Assembly (NCBI RefSeq): GCF_900177325.1
Contig: NZ_FXBL01000004.1
Span: forward strand, 1-64,000
DNA length: 64,000 nucleotides
Direction of reading: 5' to 3'
Source of the DNA: Mesorhizobium australicum
GTDB taxonomy: Bacteria; Pseudomonadota; Alphaproteobacteria; Rhizobiales; Rhizobiaceae
The position numbers and the translations under genes are program-made. Shown here piece after piece: positions 45,960-54,465 of this stretch. The notes below the pieces were generated by a model. That model was not told where the DNA came from. It did not search any database and worked only from the letters and a program-made list of their open reading frames with translations. Numbering within the stretch: position 1 is the stretch's first letter; the number at the start of each line of letters is the position of its first letter.

Positions 45960-47543
45960 ATGTTCGAGAGCCTTCAGGAACGACTTGGTTCCATCCTCAA
46001 TGGCCTGACCGGCCGCGGCGCGCTGTCGGAGGCGGATGTCTCCGCTGCTCTGCGCGAGGTGCGCCGTGCGCTGCTCGAGGCCGACGTGGCGCTCGAGGTC
46101 GTGCGCTCCTTCACCGACAAGGTGCGCGAGAAGTCCGTCGGCGCCGCGGTGCTGAAGTCGATCAAGCCTGGCCAGATGGTGGTCAAGATCGTCCACGACG
46201 AACTGGTCGCCATGCTTGGCGACGAGGGTGTGGCGATCGACCTCAACGCGCCGGCGCCGGTGGTGCTGATGATGGTCGGTCTGCAGGGGTCGGGCAAGAC
46301 CACGACCTCCGCCAAGATCGCCAAGCGGCTGACCGAGCGCCAGGGCAAGAAGGTCCTGATGGCCTCGCTCGACACGCGCCGCCCGGCCGCGCAGGAACAG
46401 TTGCGCCAGCTCGGCGAGCAGGTGAAGGTGACGACGCTGCCGGTCGTTCCGGGCCAGACCCCGGTCGAGATCGCCCGCCGCGCCGAGCAGGCCGGCCGCC
46501 TTGGCGGCTACGACGTCGTCATCCTCGACACCGCCGGCCGCACGCATATCGACGAGCCGCTGATGGTCGAGATGGCCGACATCAAGGCCGCCGCCAAGCC
46601 GCACGAAGTGCTGCTCGTCGCCGACTCGCTGACGGGCCAGGACGCGGTCAACCTCGCCCGCAACTTCGATAGCCGCGTCGGCGTGACCGGCCTGATCCTG
46701 ACCCGCATGGACGGCGACGGCCGCGGCGGTGCTGCGCTGTCCATGCGCGCCGTCACCGGCAAGCCGGTCAAGCTGATCGGCGTCGGCGAGAAGATGGACG
46801 CGCTGGAGGAGTTCCATCCCAAGCGCATCGCCGACCGCATACTCGGCATGGGCGACATCGTCTCGCTGGTCGAGAAGGCTGCCGAGAACATCGACGCGGA
46901 AAAGGCCGCGGCGATGGCCAAGAAGATGCAGTCCGGCAAGTTCGACCTGGACGATCTCGCCGACCAGCTGCGCCAGATGCAGAAGATGGGCGGCATGGGC
47001 GGCATCATGAACCTGATGCCGGGCATGGGCGGCATGAAGGACAAGATGGCCGCCGCTGGCCTCGACGACAAGATGTTCGGCCGCCAGATCGCCATCATCC
47101 AGTCGATGACCAAGGCTGAGCGCGCCAATCCCGACCTCCTCAAGCACTCGCGCAAGCAGCGCATCGCCAAGGGTTCCGGCACCGACGCCGCCGCCATCAA
47201 CAAGCTGCTCAAGATGCACCGCCAGATGGCCGACATGATGAAGGCGATGGGCGGCAAGGGCAAAGGCGGCGGCATGATGCGCGGCCTGATGGGTGGGCTG
47301 GCCAACAAGATGGGCCTTGGCGGCATGATGCCCGGCATGGGCGGCATGCCGGACCTCTCCAGCATGGATCCGAAACAGCTCGAGGCCCTGAAGAAGCAGG
47401 CGGAAGCTGCCGGTCTCGGCGGCGGCCTGCCCAAGGGCCTGCCCGGCCTGCCCGGGCCCGGTGGCCTGCCCGGCCTTGGTAGCGCTCCGCGCCTGCCGGG
47501 CCTCGGCGGCTTCCCCGGTCTTCCCAAGGGGCCGAAGAAGTGA
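45960..47543 (+). CDS. ffh: Signal recognition particle protein Ffh
   Basis: SRP54 GTPase of 527 aa that binds signal peptides and 4.5S RNA. The NG domain has GLQGSGKTTTSAK, DTRRPAAQEQL, DTAGRTHID and TRMDGDGRGG. The M domain is Met-rich (LRQMQKMGGMGGIMNLMPGM). The C-terminus is extended by a Gly-Leu-Pro-rich tail (GGLPKGLPGLPGPGGLPG). Length exceeds E. coli Ffh by about 75 residues, mostly in that tail. Stop overlaps the next GTG (GTGA). Confidence 0.96.
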   Translation: MFESLQERLGSILNGLTGRGALSEADVSAALREVRRALLEADVALEVVRSFTDKVREKSVGAAVLKSIKPGQMVVKIVHDELVAMLGDEGVAIDLNAPAPVVLMMVGLQGSGKTTTSAKIAKRLTERQGKKVLMASLDTRRPAAQEQLRQLGEQVKVTTLPVVPGQTPVEIARRAEQAGRLGGYDVVILDTAGRTHIDEPLMVEMADIKAAAKPHEVLLVADSLTGQDAVNLARNFDSRVGVTGLILTRMDGDGRGGAALSMRAVTGKPVKLIGVGEKMDALEEFHPKRIADRILGMGDIVSLVEKAAENIDAEKAAAMAKKMQSGKFDLDDLADQLRQMQKMGGMGGIMNLMPGMGGMKDKMAAAGLDDKMFGRQIAIIQSMTKAERANPDLLKHSRKQRIAKGSGTDAAAINKLLKMHRQMADMMKAMGGKGKGGGMMRGLMGGLANKMGLGGMMPGMGGMPDLSSMDPKQLEALKKQAEAAGLGGGLPKGLPGLPGPGGLPGLGSAPRLPGLGGFPGLPKGPKK

Positions 47544-48160
47544 CTTCTTCGCCGGCCAATTATACGTATCGTCTAAGCGATGGCGACCTCGCCAAGCTTG
47601 CCCGCTTTCCAGGCTTCGGTCTGATGGTGGGCGCGAACGATGCAGCTTTCGAGGCTGATTGGGTTGAGGCATCGGCATTGGCGCTGTCCTCCTGGAGAAC
47701 AACATCCGAGCCGGTGCTCGAGGTTCGCATGTCTTGGGTTCAACACGTTGTTGGACGTAGCCGACAAGTCGATCATCAGGAATTTGTTCTGACCTATTCG
47801 GACAAGCCGCTTGGGATTACCGTGAGCTCAAATACTTGGCCTTTCGCGGTTCGCGCATTGATGGGCGGTGATCCGGTGGAAGCCGTTGACATTTATGAGT
47901 GTGAGTATGCTGCCGAATCCATTGATGCAGATGGCCGAACTGCATCATTCCATCTGATCTACGACAAGCATATTTGCTTTCGCGCGAAATCAGGAAAGTG
48001 TCTCTCGCTGACCACTGCGCTTGATAGCGCAGTGCCTTGCATCCAGGTGTGGCGGTTGTCGCCAGATATCTACGTCGCCGCAGCTAATCGCCATTCGACT
48101 GTCGAGGAAGAGCGCGAGGTCGTTCGACATCGTCTGAGATTGACAGAGGTGCTTCATTGA
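47540..48160 (+). CDS. Orphan protein between ffh and acetyltransferase
   Basis: A 206-aa predicted cytosolic protein from a GTG overlapping the ffh stop. No recognised family. Mixed alpha-beta appearance with SWVQHVVGRSRQVDHQEFVLTY and conserved-looking Trp residues. Composition is markedly AT-richer than ffh and rpsP, which suggests recent gain. Its stop overlaps the TTG start of the next gene, so it is inserted seamlessly into the operon. Confidence 0.65.
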   Translation: MTSSPANYTYRLSDGDLAKLARFPGFGLMVGANDAAFEADWVEASALALSSWRTTSEPVLEVRMSWVQHVVGRSRQVDHQEFVLTYSDKPLGITVSSNTWPFAVRALMGGDPVEAVDIYECEYAAESIDADGRTASFHLIYDKHICFRAKSGKCLSLTTALDSAVPCIQVWRLSPDIYVAAANRHSTVEEEREVVRHRLRLTEVLH

Positions 48161-48702
48161 GCGCCGCTGTGATCCCGACCCTCGAAACGCCCCGCCTGAC
48201 CCTGCGCGGTTTCGCGCCGGGCGATGTCGAAACCTTTGCCGGCTTCTATGCATCCGAGGCATCGCGTTTTGTCGGCGGCCCGGAGGATCTGGTCTCCACC
48301 TGGAAGCGGATCGCCGCTTATGCCGGCTGCTGGTCGCTGCGCGGCTACGGCAAGTTCGTCGTCGTCGAGAAGGCGAGCGGCCGCACGGTTGGCATCGTCG
48401 GCCCGACGTTCCCGGAGGGCTGGCCGGAGCCCGAGATCGGCTGGACGGTGCTGCCCGAATTCGAGGGTCGCGGCTATGCCGCGGAGGCTGCACTCCGCGC
48501 AATCACCTTCGTCTATGACGAGCTCGGCTGGTCGACGGCGATGTCGGCGATCTTTCCGGGCAACAACCGCTCATTCCGACTGGCCGATCGCCTCGGCGCA
48601 CGCCACGAAGGCGCCGTCGAGGTCAAGCCGTACGGAATGCTGGAGATCTGGCGCCATCTGGCCCCGGCGGATTTCCGCGCCCATCATGCGAGGATACAAT
48701 GA
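48157..48702 (+). CDS. GNAT N-acetyltransferase (RimJ/RimL-like)
   Basis: A 181-aa acetyltransferase. ETPRLTLRGFAPGD at the start and the acetyl-CoA loop PEFEGRGYAAEAA are typical of the RimJ/RimL branch acting on protein N-termini or small molecules. The start appears to be TTG at 48157, overlapping the upstream stop. Its own stop overlaps the aroQ start by ATGA, so it is part of the ffh-rpsP operon. Confidence 0.85.
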   Translation: MSAAVIPTLETPRLTLRGFAPGDVETFAGFYASEASRFVGGPEDLVSTWKRIAAYAGCWSLRGYGKFVVVEKASGRTVGIVGPTFPEGWPEPEIGWTVLPEFEGRGYAAEAALRAITFVYDELGWSTAMSAIFPGNNRSFRLADRLGARHEGAVEVKPYGMLEIWRHLAPADFRAHHARIQ

Positions 48703-49025
48703 ACGACGACGTCGAACGCGCCCGCCTGCTGCTGAAGGACCTGCGCGGCTCCATCGACCGCATCGACGCGGCGATCGTCTACATGCTGGCGGAACGTTTC
48801 CGCTGCACGGAAGCGGTGAGCCGGCTGAAGGCCGAGCACAAGCTGCCGCCGGCGGACCTGACGCGCGAGGCCGAGCAGATCGCGCGCCTGCGCGGCCTGG
48901 CCGAGGACGCCAACTTCAATCCCGATTTCGCGGTGAAGTTCCTGAACTTCATCATCAAGGAAGTGATCCGGCATCACGAGGCGGTCAATGAAGGCCGCAC
49001 GGATGCCGACACGGTCAAATCGTAA
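48699..49025 (+). CDS. aroQ: Chorismate mutase, AroQ class
   Basis: A 108-aa all-helical chorismate mutase converting chorismate to prephenate. DLRGSIDRIDAAIVYMLAERFRCTEAV carries the conserved Arg and Lys/Arg positions, and the last helix has NFIIKEVIRHHEAV. The ATG overlaps the acetyltransferase stop. In rhizobia this gene is usually next to rpsP, as here. Confidence 0.9.
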   Translation: MNDDVERARLLLKDLRGSIDRIDAAIVYMLAERFRCTEAVSRLKAEHKLPPADLTREAEQIARLRGLAEDANFNPDFAVKFLNFIIKEVIRHHEAVNEGRTDADTVKS

Positions 49026-49055
49026 TTCGAAATTCAGACAGCTTAGGAGATAGAC

Positions 49056-49430
49056 ATGGCACTGAAGATCAGACTGGCCCGCGCGGGCTCCAAGAAGCGT
49101 CCCTACTACCACGTCGTCGTCGCCGACGTGCGCTCGCCGCGTGACGGCCGTTTCATCGAGACGGTCGGCGCGTGGAACCCGCTGCTGCCGAAGGACTCGG
49201 CCGAGCGCGTGAAGCTCAACGCCGAGCGCATCAACCACTGGCTCGGCAACGGCGCCCTGCCGACCGACCGCGTTCTGCGCTTCCTCAACGAGGCCGGCAT
49301 CGCCAAGCGCGAAGCCCGCTCGAACCCGGAGAAGGCGAAGCCCGGCAAGAAGGCGCAGGAGCGCGCCGCGCTGCTGGCGAAGGCTCAGGAAGAGGCGGCC
49401 GCCAAGCTCGCCGCCGCGACCGGCGAGTAA
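49056..49430 (+). CDS. rpsP: 30S ribosomal protein S16
   Basis: A 124-aa ribosomal protein S16. [35 protein letters not shown] is the standard N-terminus, with an Ala/Lys-rich C-terminal extension. Preceded by AGGAG. A terminator follows at 49458, so rimM and trmD, which usually come next in this class, are not linked here. Confidence 0.97.
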   Translation: MALKIRLARAGSKKRPYYHVVVADVRSPRDGRFIETVGAWNPLLPKDSAERVKLNAERINHWLGNGALPTDRVLRFLNEAGIAKREARSNPEKAKPGKKAQERAALLAKAQEEAAAKLAAATGE

Positions 49431-49457
49431 TCGGTACCCCCTTTCGGACATGCATCA

Positions 49458-49482
49458 CGGCGGGCTTCGGCCCGCCGTTTTC
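49458..49482 (+). terminator. Intrinsic terminator after rpsP
   Basis: CGGCGGGC (49458-49465) pairs with GCCCGCCG (49470-49477) around a TTCG loop, followed by TTTTCGTTT. It ends the ffh-aroQ-rpsP unit. Confidence 0.92.
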
Positions 49483-49596
49483 GTTTGGCCGACCATCTTG
49501 ACGACGGCCGATCGGATACCAAAATCCTGTCTGGCTGCCCGTTGGGCCGGCCCTGTCAAAGCCGCTCCGTTGGACTGATCGCGAAAGGAGGTTGCG

Positions 49597-49890
49597 ATGA
49601 ATGGTGCCGCTTTCGAACGTCCCCTGACCATGTTCGTTGGTCTGGGGTTTCCCCGACACGTCGACAATGCCACCGACGCCCTGCAGGCGCTCGATGAGCT
49701 CGCACCGCTCGAACACGGCCCCGCCCACAATGTCGCCGTGCGCGCCTGCCGCGCGGCACTGCTGGGCGAGATCGAGCCGGACACCGCGCGCGGTATCGTT
49801 GAGGCCTATGCCCGCGCGCGTGGCGTCCTTGTCGACGAATTGCTGGCGCCCCATGCGATGGCGGCGAAAGACGATCTTCTCGGAGCCTGA
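49597..49890 (+). CDS. DUF982 protein
   Basis: A 97-aa protein of the DUF982 family common in rhizobia. Core pattern FERPLTMFVGLGFPRHVDNATDALQALDEL then AVRACRAALLGEIEPDTARGIV. Function unknown. A GGAGG precedes the ATG at 49597. Another DUF982 gene occurs at 59848. Confidence 0.82.
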   Translation: MNGAAFERPLTMFVGLGFPRHVDNATDALQALDELAPLEHGPAHNVAVRACRAALLGEIEPDTARGIVEAYARARGVLVDELLAPHAMAAKDDLLGA

Positions 49891-49982
49891 CTCCGGACGG
49901 CCGGAACTTCCTCGAAGGTGGGCGCCGGTGTTGGCGCCCCGAAGCTGTTGACGCGAGCCGGCACCGGTGAGATTGGATTGCG

Positions 49983-50681
49983 ATGTCCAGCCTCACCACC
50001 ATCGGCTTCGACGCCGACGACACGCTATGGCAGAACGAGCAGTTCTTCCGCCTGACGGAGCGCCGCTTCGCCGAACTGCTGGCGGACTATGCCGAGCCCG
50101 GCCATCTGGTCGAGCGGCTCTTGGCCGCCGAAAGGAAGAACCTCGCCGCCTATGGCTTCGGTATCAAGGGATTTACGCTCTCGATGATCGAGACGGCGAT
50201 CGAGGTGACGGAAGGCCGCGCGCCGGCGAGCGTCATCCAGGCGATCCTCGAGACCGGCCGCGAGATGCTGTCGCATCCTGTCGAGACCTTGCCACACGTG
50301 CGCGAGACGCTGGAGGCGCTCGCCGGCGACTACCGGCTGGTGATGATCACCAAGGGCGACCTGTTCGACCAGGAGCGCAAGCTCGCTGCCTCGGGGCTCG
50401 GCGAGCTCTTCGACGCCGTCGAGATCGTATCGGACAAGAAGCCGGACACCTACAGCCGTATCTTCTCGCGCCATGGCGACGGTCCGGAGCGGGCGATGAT
50501 GGTTGGCAACTCGCTGAAGTCGGACGTGCTTCCCGCCCTCGACGCCGGCGGCTGGGGCGTCTTCGTCCCGCACGAGCTCACCTGGGTGCTCGAACATGCC
50601 GAGGAGCCCGCCAACCACCCCCGCTTCCGCAAGATCGCGCATCTCGGGGAACTGGCGGAGCAGGTCGCGGCGGTCGACTGA
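49983..50681 (+). CDS. HAD-superfamily hydrolase
   Basis: A 232-aa phosphatase-like protein. Motif I is GFDADDTLW (Asp10, Asp12), motif II lies in LVMITKG and motifs III/IV in SDKKPDTYSRIF ... MMVGNSLKSDVLPALDAG. A helical cap domain occupies about residues 20-90. Probably cytosolic small-molecule phosphatase; substrate unknown. Convergent with asd. Confidence 0.88.
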   Translation: MSSLTTIGFDADDTLWQNEQFFRLTERRFAELLADYAEPGHLVERLLAAERKNLAAYGFGIKGFTLSMIETAIEVTEGRAPASVIQAILETGREMLSHPVETLPHVRETLEALAGDYRLVMITKGDLFDQERKLAASGLGELFDAVEIVSDKKPDTYSRIFSRHGDGPERAMMVGNSLKSDVLPALDAGGWGVFVPHELTWVLEHAEEPANHPRFRKIAHLGELAEQVAAVD

Positions 50682-50717
50682 AGACGTCGATCCGCCGCGG
50701 TCCGTACTCTTCGCGTC

Positions 50718-51752
50718 TCAGGCCGCCTTGGCCCGCGGCTTCAGCAGCCCGCGCTCGACCATCAGCTCGGCGATCTGGACGGCATTGAGCGCCGCGCCCT
50801 TGCGCAGGTTGTCGGACACGATCCAGAGGTTGAGACCATTGTCGACCGTCGAATCCTCACGGATGCGCGAGATGTAGGTGGCATCCTCGCCGGCGCTCTC
50901 GATCGGCGTGATGTAGCCGCCGTTCTCGCGCTTGTCGATGACCTGGCAGCCAGGCGCCTCGCGCAGGATCTCGCGCGCCTCGTCGGCGGTGATCGGCTTC
51001 TCAAATTCGAGGTTCACGGCCTCGGAATGGCCGATGAACACCGGCACGCGCACGCAGGTGGCCGTCACCTTGATCTTCGGGTCGAGCATCTTCTTGGTCT
51101 CGGCGACCATCTTCCACTCTTCCTTGGTCGATCCGTCGTCGAGGAAGACGTCGATATGCGGGATGACGTTGAAGGCGATGCGCTTGGTGAACTTCTTCGC
51201 CTCGACCGGATCGGCGACGAAGACGGCGCGCGTCTGGGTGAACAGCTCGTCCATCCCTTCCTTGCCCGCGCCCGAGACCGACTGGTAGGTCGACACGACA
51301 ACGCGCTTGATCGTCGCGGCGTCATGCAGCGGCTTCAGCGCCACCAGCATCTGCGCGGTCGAGCAATTGGGATTGGCGACGATGTTGCGCTTGGTATAGC
51401 CGGCGATCGCGTCAGGGTTCACTTCCGGCACGATCAGCGGCACGTCGGCGTCGTAGCGCCAGGCCGAGGAGTTGTCGATGACGACGCAGCCCTGCTTGCC
51501 GATCTTCGGCGACCATTCCTTCGACACCGCACCGCCGGCGGACATCAGGCAGATGTCGGTGTCGGAGAAATCGTAATTGTCGAGCGCCTTCACCTTCAGC
51601 GTCTTGTCGCCATAGGACACTTCCGTGCCCTGGCTGCGGCGTGAGGCGAGCGCCACCACCTCGTCGGCCGGAAAGCCGCGCTCTTCCAGAATGTTCAGCA
51701 TTTCGCGGCCCACATTTCCCGTGGCGCCGACGATCGCAACCTTGAAACCCAT
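50718..51752 (-). CDS. asd: Aspartate-semialdehyde dehydrogenase
   Basis: NADPH-dependent enzyme of 344 aa that makes aspartate semialdehyde, the branch intermediate for lysine/diaminopimelate, threonine and methionine. GATGNVG is the nucleotide loop, the catalytic cysteine is in NPNCSTAQ (Cys130) and a later conserved His is in VFIGHSEAVNLEF. The AGGAG of its ribosome binding site lies 6 bases before the start. A 40-codon leader ORF and hairpins stand upstream on the same strand. Confidence 0.96.
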   Translation of the reverse strand: MGFKVAIVGATGNVGREMLNILEERGFPADEVVALASRRSQGTEVSYGDKTLKVKALDNYDFSDTDICLMSAGGAVSKEWSPKIGKQGCVVIDNSSAWRYDADVPLIVPEVNPDAIAGYTKRNIVANPNCSTAQMLVALKPLHDAATIKRVVVSTYQSVSGAGKEGMDELFTQTRAVFVADPVEAKKFTKRIAFNVIPHIDVFLDDGSTKEEWKMVAETKKMLDPKIKVTATCVRVPVFIGHSEAVNLEFEKPITADEAREILREAPGCQVIDKRENGGYITPIESAGEDATYISRIREDSTVDNGLNLWIVSDNLRKGAALNAVQIAELMVERGLLKPRAKAA

Positions 51753-51783
51753 CGAAATCTCCTGTCCCCCTCCGCTCGTTTCA

Positions 51784-51830
51784 GGAAACCCGCCGGCTTT
51801 GCGGGGTCCATCCCCGGGCCGGACCCGGGG
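51784..51830 (-). promoter_or_regulatory. Tandem hairpins between leader ORF and asd
   Basis: On the asd-sense strand two stems follow the leader stop: CCCCGGG-TCCGG-CCCGGGG (51830-51812), then CCCGC-AAAGCCG-GCGGG flanked by GGA/TCC (51809-51784). Only a UUU follows, so intrinsic termination would be weak. CCCCTCC just upstream (around 51833) can instead pair with GGAGGGG immediately before the asd ribosome binding site. The first stem resembles dispersed rhizobial repeats, which is a caution. Confidence 0.4.
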
Positions 51831-51853
51831 AGGGGCGAGCTGGCCAAGGGGTG

Positions 51854-51976
51854 TCAGACCGTTTTGGCGGTCTTCGTTTTGGCCGTGGTTTTGGTGGAAC
51901 GAAGCGCGCGAGCGCTGGCGCCGGCGGAAGGGCCGGCGAAACCGCTCGTCAGAAAGGCCAGAAGCAGGCCGCGCAT
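51854..51976 (-). CDS. Putative Lys/Thr-rich leader peptide of asd
   Basis: A 40-codon open frame on the asd strand, ATG at 51974-51976 with GGAG 6 bases before it. It begins MRGLLLAFLTSGF and ends RSTKTTAKTKTAKTV, so the last 14 residues hold four lysines and six threonines. Three of the four Lys codons are AAA in a high-GC genome. Lys and Thr are end products of the Asd pathway, and runs of product codons near the stop are the mark of attenuator leader peptides. It ends 101 bases before asd. No homologue is known to me. Confidence 0.5.
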   Translation of the reverse strand: MRGLLLAFLTSGFAGPSAGASARALRSTKTTAKTKTAKTV

Positions 51977-52031
51977 GGAAAGCTCCGTTTCGCGCGGCTC
52001 ATGACTGAGTTCTGGGAAAGAGTCAATCAGG

Positions 52032-52961
52032 TCACGACGGAAGCGGCACGCGCACGCTTTCGACAGGCCGACCGGATCGACCGAAATAGCGCCGCCGCAT
52101 CCCCCGCCACTCCGCCCTCATGCCGGCAGGCACGATGTGGAACGTCTTCTTCGGTGTCGGCAGAATTGCCTGCGAAACATCGAACAGCAATCCATGCGAC
52201 GCGCAGACGATCGCCAGGGCATAGGCGAACCACGCCCCGATCATCAGACCTGCGAATACGTCGCTCATGAAGTGCGAGCCGACGAAGACCCGCGTCGTCG
52301 CCAGCCACAGGGCCAGGATCAGCGCCGGAACCCTGAGGGCGGGAAACAGCAGCGCGAGGCCCATCGCCGCAGCACCTGCCACGCTCGAATGGCCGGACGG
52401 AAAGGAGGCGAAACGCGTGTGGAGCGTCCAGGGATCGAGATGATAGGCGCCGAGCTCGGGGTAGAGGCTCGGCCTCGCCCGGCCGATCATCTGTTTGAGC
52501 AGATTCACCACCAGGCCGGACAGCAGCACCGAAAGAAGCAGGTAGGCGCTCATCGCGGTCTGGTTCAGCAACAGGAGCTGGGTGCGCGGCCGCAACCGTC
52601 GCCAGGCCACGAGCGAGGAAGCTATCAGAAGGCACGCCGTCGGCACCAGGATGGTGGCCGACTTGCCCCAGTGGGTCCACGCAAGCGCCTGCACGAACAA
52701 GGGCGAGTTAGCCGTAAGCCGGTTCGCCGCGAAATAGGTGTCGATGGTGAACAGGGTGAACAGGACGATGGCAAACGCGACCGTCAGTGGCCATTTCCAG
52801 GCGATCCGCCCCATGCGCCGCCTGCATCTTCGCCGATGGAGGAAGACGAGCGTGCTGACGATGTTGTCGAACACGCGGATGCGGCTGTAGCGGCATATTC
52901 CAAGAGCGGCGGCACGAGGCACGGTCCGTGCGCCGCCGGGCTTGGCATCGGGCGGAGACAT
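52032..52961 (-). CDS. PAP2-family membrane phosphatase
   Basis: A 309-aa integral membrane phosphatase with about six helices. The PAP2 catalytic set is KQMIGRARP, FPSGHSSVAG and TTRVFVGSHFMSDV, with the last having Thr where many members have Ser. Related proteins remove phosphates from lipid A, undecaprenyl diphosphate or phosphatidylglycerophosphate. The ATG at 52961 is chosen since sequence before it is low-complexity Arg-rich. Confidence 0.82.
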   Translation of the reverse strand: MSPPDAKPGGARTVPRAAALGICRYSRIRVFDNIVSTLVFLHRRRCRRRMGRIAWKWPLTVAFAIVLFTLFTIDTYFAANRLTANSPLFVQALAWTHWGKSATILVPTACLLIASSLVAWRRLRPRTQLLLLNQTAMSAYLLLSVLLSGLVVNLLKQMIGRARPSLYPELGAYHLDPWTLHTRFASFPSGHSSVAGAAAMGLALLFPALRVPALILALWLATTRVFVGSHFMSDVFAGLMIGAWFAYALAIVCASHGLLFDVSQAILPTPKKTFHIVPAGMRAEWRGMRRRYFGRSGRPVESVRVPLPS

Positions 52962-53221
52962 CACGGACGATCCGCCGAAAAATGAACCCGCGCTCACGAT
53001 GTCGGCTCCCTGTATCGCATGAATGACGACAAGGGCTGCGCGGCGGCGACGGCATCGGAACGCCCGGCCGCCCACATTTGGTCAGGCCGCTGTCCGCAAA
53101 CCGATCGCTGATGCCGCCCCCCGGCGGACGATCACGATATGTACCGGCTTCCGTTACGGAGAGACGACAGCGGGCGGGGAAAAGCTACGTAGCCGGGCAA
53201 TGGGATGGCGGTGGCCGACGG

Positions 53222-54367
53222 CTATCCCAGAAGATTGCGGATGACGCGCATGAAGATCCGCGCACCGGGTTCGATCAGGGCATCGGGAAAGTCGAAGTCG
53301 GGATTATGGAGCTGCGGCGAGGACTCGCCGGATCCGAACAGGAACATCGCCGATTTCACTCCCCGCCCGAACAGTCCGAAATCCTCGGACCAGCGCATGA
53401 TCTCCGCCTCGCCGTGCGGAATTGCCTCCGCATCGAACGCGGCACGCAGGATATCCACGGCCTCGGGATCGTTCTCGCAATGGTGGAAGACATCGTGATA
53501 ATCGACCGCAACCTCCAGCCCGTGCCGGCCGGCGGCCTCGCGGGCGAGCGCTTCGGCCTGCCCCACGAGACCGCTCATGCCGTCGTCTGTCAGCGTGCGC
53601 AGCGTCGCCCAGATTTCGGCATGACCGGGCGCGATGCCGAAGGCGGGCTCGCCGAGCCGGGCATGGGCGACCGTCACGAGGCGATATCCGGGTTGCAGGG
53701 CGCCGCCGGGCCCAAGCGCGGTAAGCGACGGCATCAGCTCGGCGACAGCCCGCATCGGCGAGAGCCCCGCCTCCGGAACCGAGGCATGCGAGGTCTTGCC
53801 TGAAAGCACGACGCGCATGCCGCGCGAGGCGCAGTTCGCGGGTCCCGGCGACAGACGCGCCGATGCAAGCGGCAGGCCGGGCATGTTGTGCAGCGCGAAG
53901 GCGAAATCGGGCGCGATCTCCTTGAATTTGGGATCGGCGATGACCGCGGCGGCGCCCGCTCCGGTCTCCTCCGCCGGCTGGAAGAGCAACACGACGCGAC
54001 CCCGCGCAGGCCGGTTCCGCGCAAGCCCGCGCGCAAGGCCTGTCAGGATCGTCATGTGCCCGTCATGGCCGCAGAGATGGCCTTTGCCCGGAATAGTCGA
54101 ACGATACGGAAGACTCCCGATCTCCTCGATCGGGAGCGCATCGAGCTCGCAGCGGAACATGACGACAGGTCCAGGTTCCGTGCCGTCGAACACCGCGGCA
54201 ACGCCGTGTCCGCCGAGCCCGGTGACGATGCGGTCGGGCTTGGTCTCCTCCAGAACCGCGACGACCCGACGGGCAGTGGCTTCCTCCTCGCCGGAGATTT
54301 CCGGATTGGCATGGAGCCCGTGGCGGAACTCCATGAGGTCGACCATGTCACGATTGGTGAGAAACAT
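53222..54367 (-). CDS. M20-family amidohydrolase
   Basis: A 381-aa zinc-dependent amidohydrolase like hippurate hydrolases and N-acyl-amino-acid deacylases. Metal-site motifs are HLCGHDGHMT and FQPAEETGAGAAA, with FALHNMPGLP following and a dimerisation domain in the middle. The start at MFLTNRDMVDLMEFRHGLHANPE (54367) is the usual N-terminus; a 34-codon upstream extension is discounted. It lies 98 bases after the alpha/beta hydrolase gene start side on the same strand. Confidence 0.88.
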   Translation of the reverse strand: MFLTNRDMVDLMEFRHGLHANPEISGEEEATARRVVAVLEETKPDRIVTGLGGHGVAAVFDGTEPGPVVMFRCELDALPIEEIGSLPYRSTIPGKGHLCGHDGHMTILTGLARGLARNRPARGRVVLLFQPAEETGAGAAAVIADPKFKEIAPDFAFALHNMPGLPLASARLSPGPANCASRGMRVVLSGKTSHASVPEAGLSPMRAVAELMPSLTALGPGGALQPGYRLVTVAHARLGEPAFGIAPGHAEIWATLRTLTDDGMSGLVGQAEALAREAAGRHGLEVAVDYHDVFHHCENDPEAVDILRAAFDAEAIPHGEAEIMRWSEDFGLFGRGVKSAMFLFGSGESSPQLHNPDFDFPDALIEPGARIFMRVIRNLLG

Positions 54368-54465
54368 TCCGGCGATTGCCCCTGATACACGATCACAGAT
54401 TCGCGATGATAGGGTGCCGGCCCTTTGGATCAAGCTGGCCTTGCTCGCGCCGGCCGGCGCGGCGT

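Noticed and set aside
51997..52026. TTGACT-N17-CATGAG as promoter for the asd leader
   Set aside because: The -10 part is poor (three matches) and would give almost no leader before the SD, so I leave it unassigned.
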